NCBI RefSeq assembly: GCF_002215035.1
Contig: NZ_NKFP01000002.1
Location: 44,485-108,484, forward strand
From: Leptolyngbya ohadii IS1
Lineage (GTDB): Bacteria > Cyanobacteriota > Cyanobacteriia > Elainellales > Elainellaceae
Direction of reading: 5' to 3'
Length of the DNA: 64,000 bases
Part shown: in pieces, positions 51,201 through 60,352 of the stretch
How the letters are laid out: each line of letters begins with the position of its first letter
Numbering within the stretch: position 1 is the stretch's first letter
The notes under the pieces: generated by a model
Seen by the model: only the letters and a program-made list of their open reading frames with translations
The model's database searches: none
What the model was told of the DNA's origin: nothing
Program-made: the position numbers and the translations under genes

Positions 51201-53628
51201 AATTCAGTGGCGGTCGCAGAAAACCAGGACGATCGCGCCCGATGTGCTGACCGCTCGCCGGATTGAAGGCGCAGAAGAAACGCCGATTCCAGTGAATCTG
51301 TTCTTCCAGGACTTTTATGAGCGCAGTGCCCAGCAAACCCACAGCATGGAGGGACGCGAACACACGGGACAGGTCAAAACGATCAAGCGTCAGGAACGCG
51401 AGACGCTGTTTCGCAAAGGCGAGTTAGCTGCCCTATTCTGCTCGCCCACAATGGAACTGGGGATTGATATTTCGGATCTGAACGTGGTGCATTTACGCAA
51501 TGTGCCTCCCAGTCCCGCCAACTATGCCCAGCGCAGCGGACGGGCAGGACGCAGTGGACAGGGTGCGCTTGTTATTACCTATGCGTCCGCAGGCAGTGGA
51601 CATGATCAGTATTTCTTCCGCCGTCAAAGTCAGATGGTGGCAGGCGTGGTGATCCCACCCAAACTCGAACTGGGCAACCAGGACTTGATCAAGTCCCACC
51701 TGTATTCCGTTTGGTTAGCGCATACAGGGCTATACCTGGGCGACTCCATGAGCCAACTGCTTGACCTGGAGCAAACAGATTATCCCTTGAAAGACAGCAT
51801 CCAGCTTCAGCTAAACTTGTCGCCCGATCGTTTGCAACACTGTTTGCAAGCGGCTCAAGCGATTCTGGCAGATACTTTCTGTCAGGCGGATCTAAATCGC
51901 ATGTCCTGGTACTCCGTGGATTGGCTGCGGCAGCGAATTGAAAATGCTCCTCAAGCCTTCGATCGAGCTTGTCAGCGGTGGCGCGAACTCTACAGTGATG
52001 CCATGACCCAGCTTAGTGTGGCTCGTCAGACGATCGATCGGGCAATGCGCGGGGTTGCCACCCACGAAGAGCGCAAAAACGCGGAAGATCAGGAACGGGA
52101 AGCCCGGAGACAAATTGACCTGCTGATTGGACGGGTGGCATCGGGTAAAAGCCAGAGTGAATTTGAGTTCTATCCCTACCGCTATTTTGCCTCTGAAGGT
52201 TTTCTGCCCGGCTATAACTTCCCCCGGCTTCCCGTGCGGGCATACATTCCAGCAGGCGATGAAGGCGAGTTTATTTCTCGACCCCGGATTGTTGCCCTGC
52301 GAGAGTTTGCCCCCGGCAACATCGTCTACTACGAAGGCAACAAGTTTCAGATTGCCAAAACCAGAGTCCCGGCAGGCGGCATTGAACGGGAATACCGACG
52401 GGTCAGCTTGTGTCTCCAGTGCGGTTACTTCCATGAAGGCGATCACGCTCAGCGCGACACCTGTGAAAACTGTAATGCACGAATTACCCCAGACGATCGC
52501 CGCAATCTACCGCGCCTCAATCGGGTTCTAGAAATGGGGACGATGATCACTCGCAGACGCGAACGGATTACCTGTGATGAAGAAGAACGGCTGAAATACG
52601 GCTACAACCTCACCACCCACTTCCGCTATGAGTCGGGACGACAAGAGACGGCTACGGTCAAAGCCAAAGACGGCAAAACGCTGATGAAACTTTCCTACGG
52701 AGACACCGCCAAAGTCTGGCGAATCAACCGGGGACCGAGACGCAACTACAATGAAACTGGCTTCAAACTCGACACCAAAACCGGAACCTGGGGCGAGTCT
52801 AACGATGAACCGACGATCGCCGATACTGCCCAGCACAGCGAAGTGCATCTGATGGTGCAGGATACCTGTAATGTTCTGGTGATTGAACCGACAGGAATCC
52901 CGATTGAGAATGCAGAAGCGTTTCTGGCAACCCTGCAATATGCGCTCGAACGGGCAATTCAGGCGGTTTATAAGCTGGAGGACGATGAACTCTGCTCAGA
53001 AAGGTTGGGGCAGGGTCGGCATTTACTGTTCTGGGAAGCCGCCGAAGGAGGAGCTGGAGTCCTTTCGCAAATCATCGAGAATCCCAATGCGTTTGGGGCG
53101 ATCGCCCAGGCTGCCCTCGATATTTGCCACTTTATTCAGGAGAAGGAAAGCTGTATCCAGGCTTGCTATGAGTGTCTCTTGTCCTATGGCAATCAATTCG
53201 ACCATCCTCTCCTGAATCGTCATTTGATTCACGCCTGGTTAGATAATCTCATGACGAGCCGGATCGATCGTCAGGTTCAAGGCGGATCAAGAGAGGCACA
53301 CTATCAGTGGTTACGCTCTCAGACTGACCCAAATTCACAATTTGAGCGCATTGTTTTAGATGAAATTTACAAGCGTGGATTAAAACTACCTGATACCGCC
53401 CAAGAACTCATTGAGGAAGCCAATTGCAAACCGGATTTCCTCTACAAAGCTGCCAAGGTTGCTGTCTTTTGTGATGGTTCTGCCCATGATCATCCTGACC
53501 AGCAAAAGCGCGATCGACTGGAGCGAGATAACCTGAAATATAACGCCAATTACTTAGTTATGGTTCTTCGCCATAACGAGGACTGGCAGGACAAGCTGGG
53601 GCTGTTATTAGGATGGCTAAAAGGGTAG
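48262..53628 (+). CDS. Giant DEAD-box helicase with DUF1998-like and nuclease-like ends
   Basis: A 1788-residue protein. The helicase core starts with RYHQEQAFLAAGRQEPYVLT and Walker A TGTGSGKSMTY (near 215), DELHTYRGRQGADVAML (near 330) and GTSATMS, and ends with NVPPSPANYAQRSGRAGRSG (near 1090). Zinc-type cysteine pairs occur at CRTCGQ, CLNCGV and CLQCGY...CENCNA. A DUF1998/MrfA-like end is marked by LFWEAAEGGAGVL and CIQACYECLLSYGNQFDHPL. The last 120 residues, with CKPDFLYKAAKVAVFCDGSA, resemble a Vsr/DUF559-type endonuclease. DruE of Druantia and DrmA plus DrmB of DISARM share the helicase-DUF1998 arrangement; here it is one chain. Confidence 0.85.
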   Translation: MKLPVKLQELLQENEQTIATISTLIGQGSAMVDCSGVEAIVPEHLTLLLSGIPADWDFVELAQVLDQETLTESFAHQLTQEIDRRLGRETKPVQQPSIVAPSSPDSRPTLDVFNLRQEVISDYRRYIESFLKIRDPKVEQFVHQELERGQLWTDSLVQLNPSYKQGATVQELVQQGVLHPECERYFPDYRFRYHQEQAFLAAGRQEPYVLTTGTGSGKSMTYVVPLFDDLLRHPEIKGVRAILVYPMNALINSQKQEFDKFLARVPNSPIRVEQYTGQENLTRKSEIQNNPPHILLTNYVMLELMLTRTHEEKLVASPDLKFLILDELHTYRGRQGADVAMLIRKLRQRAGKDLLCIGTSATMSTKGDRQNRRQTVAGVASKLFGVPVQPQNVIDETLERSITRPQPVATELCQSITAGLSPESQQTLEAFKSHPIAAWIEMNFGLAEEEGHLVRRTPITLEAGAAKLAEQTQLPIETCLNTLKQMFLWGSKTGGLAFRLHQFISQGGSVYATIEPHTKRSLTLEGQYATTDDRLLYPLVFCRTCGQDYYVVRYDGEHQTVQPLLPTAIDLDPDNTDVREGYLTLNEPDLWREGDEERLPDSWFKETKREGRVPKKEYARFIPQRLQVLANGNVTNSLLDGTSCWFTAKPLMTCLNCGVVHDARRNEFVKLSRLSSEGRSTATTLLCLSTVSRLKSTLGEKSEAAKVLSFTDNRQDASLQAGHFNDFVQTSFLRSALHSALQANGTLTHAQLAAEVCKQMQLEQPDYARQVSEYGVGKRRNEEAFQNLIEYRLYEDLRRGGRIVQPNLEQCGLLAIEYIDLEEVCQAIEPWQKHPHPLLLRATPAERLVAAKTLLDLLRRELVIDARLLQPDRIEQLKKEVNQALKDPWTFDPYERLYEAKWASTSVGEQLGYQRRRSKLRLTARSKVGQFLRSPRAWNGLCESISDSEYALLINALIGVLCDSGYLIKDGTEVQLRIDSIQWRSQKTRTIAPDVLTARRIEGAEETPIPVNLFFQDFYERSAQQTHSMEGREHTGQVKTIKRQERETLFRKGELAALFCSPTMELGIDISDLNVVHLRNVPPSPANYAQRSGRAGRSGQGALVITYASAGSGHDQYFFRRQSQMVAGVVIPPKLELGNQDLIKSHLYSVWLAHTGLYLGDSMSQLLDLEQTDYPLKDSIQLQLNLSPDRLQHCLQAAQAILADTFCQADLNRMSWYSVDWLRQRIENAPQAFDRACQRWRELYSDAMTQLSVARQTIDRAMRGVATHEERKNAEDQEREARRQIDLLIGRVASGKSQSEFEFYPYRYFASEGFLPGYNFPRLPVRAYIPAGDEGEFISRPRIVALREFAPGNIVYYEGNKFQIAKTRVPAGGIEREYRRVSLCLQCGYFHEGDHAQRDTCENCNARITPDDRRNLPRLNRVLEMGTMITRRRERITCDEEERLKYGYNLTTHFRYESGRQETATVKAKDGKTLMKLSYGDTAKVWRINRGPRRNYNETGFKLDTKTGTWGESNDEPTIADTAQHSEVHLMVQDTCNVLVIEPTGIPIENAEAFLATLQYALERAIQAVYKLEDDELCSERLGQGRHLLFWEAAEGGAGVLSQIIENPNAFGAIAQAALDICHFIQEKESCIQACYECLLSYGNQFDHPLLNRHLIHAWLDNLMTSRIDRQVQGGSREAHYQWLRSQTDPNSQFERIVLDEIYKRGLKLPDTAQELIEEANCKPDFLYKAAKVAVFCDGSAHDHPDQQKRDRLERDNLKYNANYLVMVLRHNEDWQDKLGLLLGWLKG

Positions 53629-54133
53629 CCTGAACCAACTACGGAAATGCAATCCGCCTCTTGCAGCATACAACAACACACGTCAAGAGACGGTTCTAAT
53701 TAACTAACGCGGTAAGGCACTCACTTGATCCCAAGCCTACTGAATGCAGTGTACAAAGCAGATGCAGCTCTGTGAGTGTAGAACTCACGAGAGCTGACAT
53801 TGAGGCGGGTAGTCGGGATCAGGTGGACTGGGCAGCGACTGACTCAGGCTTGGGTCATTCCTGATGTTCCCTACCCCCACGGCAAAGACAGCTCCTTCTT
53901 CCTGTTTGCAGTTCTGGGAATTCTTCTGAGTTTTAAGCAGCAAAATTCCCAGAACCGATCGAGGTAATACTTGGACGGTGTTGCACGCTCCAGTCTTACG
54001 CCCTTCTTGGAGATTGAAAAGGACAACTATTTCGGAAAAGAAAGCGACTTAACATTGTCGTAAACTCGGTCGGCATCAACTGCCTTGGTTGATTGGGGGA
54101 TGCGATCCCTTCACGCTGATGCATTGCAGCCCA
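53629..54133. other. Gene-free stretch after the defence island
   Basis: About 500 bases with no credible gene. It contains copy 3 of the GTTCTGGGAA inverted repeat at 53911-53955. It leads into a degraded transposase. Confidence 0.5.
53911..53955. repeat. GTTCTGGGAA inverted repeat, copy 3
   Basis: GTTCTGGGAATT at 53911-53922 is the exact reverse complement of AATTCCCAGAAC at 53944-53955, separated by 21 bases. Unlike copies 1 and 2 it lies outside any gene. It could also act as a hairpin, but the T-rich stretch is within the loop and not after the stem. Confidence 0.75.
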
Positions 54134-54541
54134 TCACTTTCCTGTGTACGCTTCGTCAACGCTGTTACCAGCGTTGACGCAACACTTAGTATCTGGTGCC
54201 TTGCCAAGGCTTCCAGAATCAGAACTTTCACCTGATAGACAAAGCCGAGCAATGCTTCGGCGCACTTGGGACACAACCATTGCTCCAACGCTTGGTGTAC
54301 ACAATCGAATTTTGAAAGGTCGGGTCTTGCTGAGCATGAGCTTCTGCCAGTTCTCGTAAAGCCTCTGCAACTTCGGGATGTTTTTCCTCCCAACGCTTAC
54401 TGCCGCTATAGCCTGCTTGAGCGCGCCCACATAGACGATGCCACTGTGTCGCTCTGCCAATCCCATTTCCACATTGACTCTGCCCCAGCCAAACACCCGC
54501 TCTGCGAGTCGAGCATTGCCGTTGCAATACTTCGATGTCAT
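54134..54541 (-). pseudogene. ISAzo13-like transposase remnant, frameshifted
   Basis: Reading leftward, one frame has YCNGNARLAERVFGWGRVNV, and near 54430 the similarity moves to another frame with KRWEEKHPEVAEALRELAEA and HAQQDPTFQNSIVYTK. Together these match the helix-turn-helix and linker part of ISAzo13-family transposases. The catalytic domain is absent. No inverted repeats were found. This is a decayed insertion sequence with at least one frameshift. Confidence 0.7.
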
Positions 54542-54731
54542 CTCAGCTTAAAAGTTCCGACGAGTCGCACCACTCATATTGGACGCAGCCAAACGAAAAT
54601 CTTCAATTTGAGAGCGAGTGAGGGACTTGACCAGACTATCTGTGCCTTCCAAACACTTTCTCCTGGATCTTCTGGGCGATCATCACGATCCTAAACGCTG
54701 GGTAAATCCTTTCCCAAAAATCTCCACCAAC

Positions 54732-57700
54732 TCATCCTTCAGACTCAACTGCGCCCAAAGCAATCAGTGTAGCTTTCTGAGCTTCAGTTAAACCTTTAAC
54801 ACCTGTAATGTTCATACCTTCATAAGGACGAGGTGCTCTCAATGTTGCCAAGCAGTCACCTGTCGTAACATCCCAAAGCTTAATCAACTCATCTTCACCA
54901 CCGCTAACTAAAATTTGACTATTAGGGCTGAAAGCAACTGATCGCACCCAATCCTTGTGTCCCCTCAAAATCTTGAAACATTTACCAGAACTAATATTCC
55001 ATAAGCTTACTGTTCGATCTTCACTGCCAACGGCAAGAAATTGTCCACTTGGACTAAAGGTAACTGATTGTATTCGTTTAGTGCTTCCTTGCAGAATTCT
55101 AAGACATTGTCCTGTTTTGATATTCCAAACTCGAACTGTTTCATCCTCACTACCACTAACAAGAAGCTGCCCGTCCGGACTAAAGGCAACTGATTCTACC
55201 CGATGCGTATGCCCTTGTAAGGTTTTGAGACATTCACCAGTGCTGACATTCCATAACTTTACTGTTTGGTCACCGCTACCACTAGCAAGAATTTGACCAT
55301 CTGAACCAAAAGCAACCGACCATACCCAACCAGTATGCCCTTGCAAAGTTCTAAGACATTTGCGAGTGTTAAAATCCCATACTCTAACTGTTTTATCATC
55401 ATTACCGCTGGCAAGAATCTGTCCACCTGGGCTAAAAGCCACTGACCATATCCAACTGGTATGTCCTTGCAAAGTTCTGAGACATTCACCTGTATTGATA
55501 TCCCATAACTTTACTGTTCGATCGCCGCTACTACTAGCGAGAATTTGACCATCTGTGTTGAAAGCAACTGACCATATCCAACTGGTATGTCCTTGCAAAG
55601 TTCTGAGACATTCACCTGTATTGATATCCCATAACTTTACTGTTTGATCACTACTCCCACTAGCAAGAATTTGATTGTCTGGGCAAAAAGCAACTGATCT
55701 TATCCAGCCGATATGTCCTTTCAAAATTCCCTCACACTGACCAGTTTTAGGATTCCATAATCTAACTGTTTTATCACCGCTGCCACTAGCAAGAAATCGA
55801 CCGTTCGGACTGAAAGAAACTGACTGTATTCGATGAGTATGTCCTTTCAAAATCTTGAGGCACTGTCCGGTATCGACATCCCACAATCTTATTGTCTGAT
55901 CTTCACCACCACTAGCAAGAATTTGACCATCTGGACTGAAAGTGACTGACTCTATCCAACTTGTATGCCCTTGTAAAACTTTGAGACACTGACCTGTGTT
56001 GACGTCCCATAACTTTACTATTTGATCATTACCACCACTAGCGAAAGTTTGATTGTCTGGCTTGAACGCAACTGTCCGTACCCAACCAATGTGCCCTTTA
56101 TTGATAAAAACTGGTTTATACCGTCCAGTTTCCCACAAACAAATTTCACCATTGACATCACTTGCTGTGATTAAGAACTTTCCATTTGAACTAAATGCTA
56201 GTGATAAAACACTGCCTAAGCTTTCGATGAACGTCGATTTAGTTAAATCGGAGTAAGAAAAATCAACATTGTATAAACTCATTTTTTGAAGATATGCTTG
56301 CCAAATAGGCAAGTGGGAGAAATCATAATTACTCAAAGTTTTATTCAGATTGCAAGACAGATTTAAAACATTTCCTGCTGCGTATCCTGGCAACAAATCG
56401 ACTTGACTTCGCAAATTCTGTAGAGATAGAGACAAATATTTGTTTATATTTATCAAATTGTCTATAACTGGCTTGAGAATCAAGCGAATTTGAATTTCTC
56501 TAACATAGTCTTTTGCGGTTGCTTTAATTAAAGCATGATTGTTAAAATGTTCAAGGCTTCCAGTCCTGATTTCTTTACTTATTTGTTCAATCAATCGAGT
56601 TGTCACATACTCCATTACAACGTTTTGAAGTGTGTAACCTGCTTTGCTATTCTCAATTAGCGACCGTCGCTTTAGAGATAAAAGATTGGGTAGTAGTTCT
56701 CGACGTGATTGCGGTGATATAAGATCTTCTTCCAGTTCTGAGTCTAGTACTGGTTCGCGATTAATTGCTAACCAGTACATGATCTCTTGCTCAGAAGCTG
56801 ACAGACGATTAAACTGTCGTTCTAAAATATCCTGGATTTTGTCAAAGACTACTTTCCCTGGCTTGAGATATCGTTCTATAAATCGGGAGATGTTGTTGTC
56901 TAATCCCTCATGAATTGCTGAAGCAGCAATCCTTAATGCCAGAGGGTTACCTGCATAATTTTCGATTGTTAATTTCCACTCATCCTCTGAAGCAGCAAAA
57001 GAACCGTGTTGTTCAAAAATTTTGCGCCCATCTGAGGTGCTTAATCCCGTCAAATACAATGATCGAACAGGAGAAAGCTGTCCATTTAGCAATATTATTT
57101 CTTCAGGTTTCTCTCGGCTGGTTAGGACTAGGCAACTGCGATGGATTGTCTCACCTACTCTTTCAAATAATTCCCCATATCCTTCATATCCTTTTCGGTA
57201 TTGACCATTACGAGCACCCGCTTGGAGAACCGATTCGACATTATCCAATACTAATAGACAGCGTGAGGTGCGTAAGTAACCAATTAGCTTGTTGATTTTC
57301 TCACTCAAAAATTCCGGGAAATCCGTTTCTTGCTGATTGGAGAGAAATTTGAGCAAATCTTCCAAAATCCTGTCTACGGGAGGTGCGTCCCGAAGACTGC
57401 GCCAAAATAAGTACTCGAACCTATCCTGAAGTTGCTGTGCCAACCTGACGGATAGAGCAGTTTTACCAATTCCACCCATGCCCAGCAGCGTTACCAGTCG
57501 GCAATCATCCTCTAAGATCCATTGCTGCAATTTGCCTAGCTCTTTTGTACGTCCGAAGAAGTTAGAAACACAAGGTGCTTCTCCCCAATCTTGATACGAA
57601 GTGGGAATTGTTCTTTCAGACTTTGCCTCTTCAAACTCAGTATCAGCTTCTATATTGCGGTCAGCGATTGCTTCCCAGTCAAGCCCTAGCTTCTGACAGA

Positions 57701-57872
57701 TCTCTATAAAATTCAGCCGATCAACAGCTTTACCGTTGAAAAAGTAACTTATGGTAGGACGAGATAAGCCTAATTCTGTCGCTAAAGCTTGTTGACTTGG
57801 ATAGGCACTGTGTCTGAAAGCCAATTTGATTTGATTGAGGCAAGCTAGGGCAACCCTGAGAGAGCGAGGCAT
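54732..57872 (-). CDS. HTH/NB-ARC/WD40 STAND-type protein
   Basis: A 1046-residue protein. Residues 1-75 contain an HTH ([20 protein letters not shown]). The NB-ARC ATPase follows with P-loop [20 protein letters not shown] (near 130) and Walker [12 protein letters not shown]; the RNBS-like [10 protein letters not shown] is present. A helical linker (about 330-560) leads to eleven WD40 units of 42 residues with [19 protein letters not shown] and LWD. STAND proteins oligomerise on ligand sensing; some are antiphage. The HTH suggests direct DNA binding instead. It diverges from the SHMT-like gene at 58028. An ordinary regulatory role is equally possible. Confidence 0.92.
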   Translation of the reverse strand: MPRSLRVALACLNQIKLAFRHSAYPSQQALATELGLSRPTISYFFNGKAVDRLNFIEICQKLGLDWEAIADRNIEADTEFEEAKSERTIPTSYQDWGEAPCVSNFFGRTKELGKLQQWILEDDCRLVTLLGMGGIGKTALSVRLAQQLQDRFEYLFWRSLRDAPPVDRILEDLLKFLSNQQETDFPEFLSEKINKLIGYLRTSRCLLVLDNVESVLQAGARNGQYRKGYEGYGELFERVGETIHRSCLVLTSREKPEEIILLNGQLSPVRSLYLTGLSTSDGRKIFEQHGSFAASEDEWKLTIENYAGNPLALRIAASAIHEGLDNNISRFIERYLKPGKVVFDKIQDILERQFNRLSASEQEIMYWLAINREPVLDSELEEDLISPQSRRELLPNLLSLKRRSLIENSKAGYTLQNVVMEYVTTRLIEQISKEIRTGSLEHFNNHALIKATAKDYVREIQIRLILKPVIDNLININKYLSLSLQNLRSQVDLLPGYAAGNVLNLSCNLNKTLSNYDFSHLPIWQAYLQKMSLYNVDFSYSDLTKSTFIESLGSVLSLAFSSNGKFLITASDVNGEICLWETGRYKPVFINKGHIGWVRTVAFKPDNQTFASGGNDQIVKLWDVNTGQCLKVLQGHTSWIESVTFSPDGQILASGGEDQTIRLWDVDTGQCLKILKGHTHRIQSVSFSPNGRFLASGSGDKTVRLWNPKTGQCEGILKGHIGWIRSVAFCPDNQILASGSSDQTVKLWDINTGECLRTLQGHTSWIWSVAFNTDGQILASSSGDRTVKLWDINTGECLRTLQGHTSWIWSVAFSPGGQILASGNDDKTVRVWDFNTRKCLRTLQGHTGWVWSVAFGSDGQILASGSGDQTVKLWNVSTGECLKTLQGHTHRVESVAFSPDGQLLVSGSEDETVRVWNIKTGQCLRILQGSTKRIQSVTFSPSGQFLAVGSEDRTVSLWNISSGKCFKILRGHKDWVRSVAFSPNSQILVSGGEDELIKLWDVTTGDCLATLRAPRPYEGMNITGVKGLTEAQKATLIALGAVESEG
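54830..56100. repeat. Tandem 126-bp WD40 coding repeats
   Basis: Ten complete units plus one degenerate unit of the WD40-encoding sequence follow each other with a 126-base period. Neighbouring copies at about 55450-55640 are nearly identical (the segment with ATCCAACTGGTATGTCCTTG occurs twice), so recent unit duplication or gene conversion is likely. Confidence 0.8.
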
Positions 57873-58027
57873 AACCCAATCTCTATAGAATATTTCAAAT
57901 CATAACTGATTCTTCTGGCATAAGTTTGACACTAACTCTACACAAGTTTTACAAGTGTTAACTTTTCTCTGACGGAAACTCAGTCAGTAAGAGAGTTTGA
58001 TGAGATTGTCGAACTAAAAGACTCATT

Positions 58028-59314
58028 ATGGCAAGCATTGCCCCCACAACCACTTTCAATTTTCTTGCTAAAACTGATCCTACAATCGCCAGCATCCTCA
58101 CAAAAGAACTTCAGCGCCAGCGAGATTACCTAGAACTTACTGCCTGTACAAATTTTACTTCTCTGGCAGTGATGGCTGCACAAGGATTTGTGCTAACCAA
58201 TAAAGCTGCTTCAGGATTACCAGGAAATCGTTGCTACACCGGCTGCGAGTTAATTGACGAGTCTGAACAGATAGCTATTGATCGTGCCAAGCAACTATTT
58301 GGAGCCGCTCATGCCAATGTGCAACCTCATTCAGGTGCTCAAGCAAATTTCGCTGTCTTCTTAGCTCTATTGCAGCCGGGTGACACCTTTATGGGAATGA
58401 ATCCATTTTACAGTGGACATTCATCCCACGGCTCTCCAACGAACGTATCAGGTTTATGGTTCAATAAGCAACACTATGAGGTGGATCAGGAGACCGAATG
58501 CCTAGATTATGACCAGATTCGGGATCTGGCATTAAAACACCGTCCTAAGCTCATCATTTGTGGTTCTTCCGCCTATTCAAGGGTGATTGAGTTTGACAAG
58601 TTCCGAGCAATTGCCGATGAAGTCGATGCCTACTTAATGGCAGATATTGCTCACATTGCCGGTTTAGTTGCTAGCGGACACCATCCTAATCCCGTTCCTT
58701 GCTGCGATGTAGTAACAACTACCACCTATAAAACTCTGCGGGGTCCTAAAGGTGGCTTGATTTTAACTCGTGATCCTGAGCTGGGAGAGAAACTGGACAA
58801 GGCAGTGTTTCCAGGGTTTCAAAGTGCCCCATTGCAACATGTGATTGCTGCAAAAGCCGTTGCCTTTGGCGAAGCTTTGCAGCCTGAGTTCAAAGCCTAC
58901 TGTAGGCAAGTTATCGAAAATGCTCGTGCCTTAGCAACACAGCTTCAAAAGCGTGGTTTCAGAATTCTTTCTGGTGGTACAGATAATCATTTGATGGTGG
59001 TCGATTTACGCTCAATTGGGATGACTGGTCAGCAAGCAGACCAATTGCTCAGCAGCATTAACATTACAGCAAACAAGAATTCTATTCCATTTGATACGCA
59101 GCCTCCCTTTATAACTAGTGGTCTGAGGTTAGGATCTCCAGCGATGACCACTCTTGGGATGGGAACCGCAGAATTCACGGAGATCGCTAACATCATTGCC
59201 GACCGACTGCTCAACCCGAGCAGTGAAGCAATATCCCAAAATTGCCAGTTGCGGATTGCTGAGTTGTGTTCCTGCTTCCCACTCTATCCCGATTTGGACT
59301 TTGGTGATGGCTGA
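58028..59314 (+). CDS. Divergent SHMT-like PLP enzyme
   Basis: A 428-residue relative of serine hydroxymethyltransferase. The fold markers are present: [52 protein letters not shown] and the PLP lysine K235 in [14 protein letters not shown]. Several residues usual in SHMT differ: the glutamate of the SENF/TS motif is Thr (TACTNFTS), the histidine before the lysine is Tyr, and the GGHLTHG strand reads SGHSSHG. The tetrahydrofolate-dependent reaction is therefore doubtful. Related enzymes act as transaldolases on amino acids. It is followed 57 bases later by an oxygenase, suggesting a small amino-acid modification pathway. Confidence 0.85.
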   Translation: MASIAPTTTFNFLAKTDPTIASILTKELQRQRDYLELTACTNFTSLAVMAAQGFVLTNKAASGLPGNRCYTGCELIDESEQIAIDRAKQLFGAAHANVQPHSGAQANFAVFLALLQPGDTFMGMNPFYSGHSSHGSPTNVSGLWFNKQHYEVDQETECLDYDQIRDLALKHRPKLIICGSSAYSRVIEFDKFRAIADEVDAYLMADIAHIAGLVASGHHPNPVPCCDVVTTTTYKTLRGPKGGLILTRDPELGEKLDKAVFPGFQSAPLQHVIAAKAVAFGEALQPEFKAYCRQVIENARALATQLQKRGFRILSGGTDNHLMVVDLRSIGMTGQQADQLLSSINITANKNSIPFDTQPPFITSGLRLGSPAMTTLGMGTAEFTEIANIIADRLLNPSSEAISQNCQLRIAELCSCFPLYPDLDFGDG

Positions 59315-59371
59315 AAGACGGCTGAAATTAATGCCTCTAACAACAAACTTCAATCAACTGTGTAAAGGTAC

Positions 59372-60352
59372 TTGATTATGATGCCTACTCCCATTCGAGA
59401 GTTGGTTCTTAACCAACATGAACTAAAAGATGTAAATCATCTTCTTAATCAAATCTTAGGTGATACAGAGGAAATTGGTCTTGAGGAACTATTAAGCAAG
59501 TGTTTTGTACTGTCACATCGCTTACCAGAACGAATTAAGCAGTTTGTTTACGATTTCAAGACTACCGAGCATTCTCCCGGTATCCTAATTCGACATCCTG
59601 AACCCCCTTTTGATGTTGCCTTCACGCCAGAATTTCTAGTAACGCACCGTAGGGAAACAGTGACAAGAGATGAGGTTTTGCACATCCTCTATGCCACTTT
59701 AGTTGGATATGTAATTGCATGGAACAGTATTCAGAATGGCAATCTCGTTAATCATGTACTACCTATCCGATCTCACGAAAATAAGCTGCTGAGTTCTGGC
59801 TCAGCCAACAAGTTCGAGCTTCATACTGAAGATGCGTTTCATCCCTACGCTGAGGAATTTCTTTCTCTACTGTGTATGCGAAACCCTTACAAAGTGTCCA
59901 CCGACATTGCTTTTCTGGGAGACGTAGAGTTACCTGAAGACGTCAAGGAATTGCTTTTTCAACCTCAATTTGTGATTGGTGCAAACTTGGCTCATACCGT
60001 GAATCAGCCCAAGGATAGGAGATCTATTTTGTTCGGTAATCGAGAATCTCCTTATTTTCGATTGAATCTGAACATGCTGAATATGGACTTATTGGAGCAA
60101 AGCGCTAAAGACGCTCTCGATTTTTTTATCAACGGTCTTAAAGAAGTGGAGCAATCTGTGGTTCTTGGAGCAGGGGATGTACTTTTTTTGGACAATTTCA
60201 GAACGGCTCATGGTCGCCCTCCATACTTGCCTGCGTATGACGGTTCAGATAGATGGCTGAAACGGTTATACATCACCACCGATCTACGGAAGTCGCGTGA
60301 TTTACGAGAAAGCGCTGCTTCTCGATTGATTAAAACTAAAACAAGGAGATAG
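59372..60352 (+). CDS. Clavaminate-synthase-like Fe(II)/2-oxoglutarate oxygenase
   Basis: A 326-residue oxygenase of the TauD/clavaminate synthase superfamily. The iron ligands fit H and E in KFELHTEDAFHPY and H in FRTAHGRPPYLP, with the 2-oxoglutarate-binding arginine in DRWLKRLYITTD. In the family such proteins hydroxylate free or carrier-bound amino acids (for example arginine or asparagine). The start is within MIMMPTPIRELV, with the second or third Met possible. It follows the SHMT-like gene and is presumably co-transcribed. Confidence 0.85.
   Translation: MIMMPTPIRELVLNQHELKDVNHLLNQILGDTEEIGLEELLSKCFVLSHRLPERIKQFVYDFKTTEHSPGILIRHPEPPFDVAFTPEFLVTHRRETVTRDEVLHILYATLVGYVIAWNSIQNGNLVNHVLPIRSHENKLLSSGSANKFELHTEDAFHPYAEEFLSLLCMRNPYKVSTDIAFLGDVELPEDVKELLFQPQFVIGANLAHTVNQPKDRRSILFGNRESPYFRLNLNMLNMDLLEQSAKDALDFFINGLKEVEQSVVLGAGDVLFLDNFRTAHGRPPYLPAYDGSDRWLKRLYITTDLRKSRDLRESAASRLIKTKTRR

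Noticed and set aside
54955..55548. Plus- and minus-strand frames within the WD40 repeats
   Set aside because: They repeat with the 126-base unit of the real gene and have no independent support.
58028..59314. Plain housekeeping glyA
   Set aside because: Several catalytic and folate-site residues of SHMT are replaced, so the standard name would mislead.
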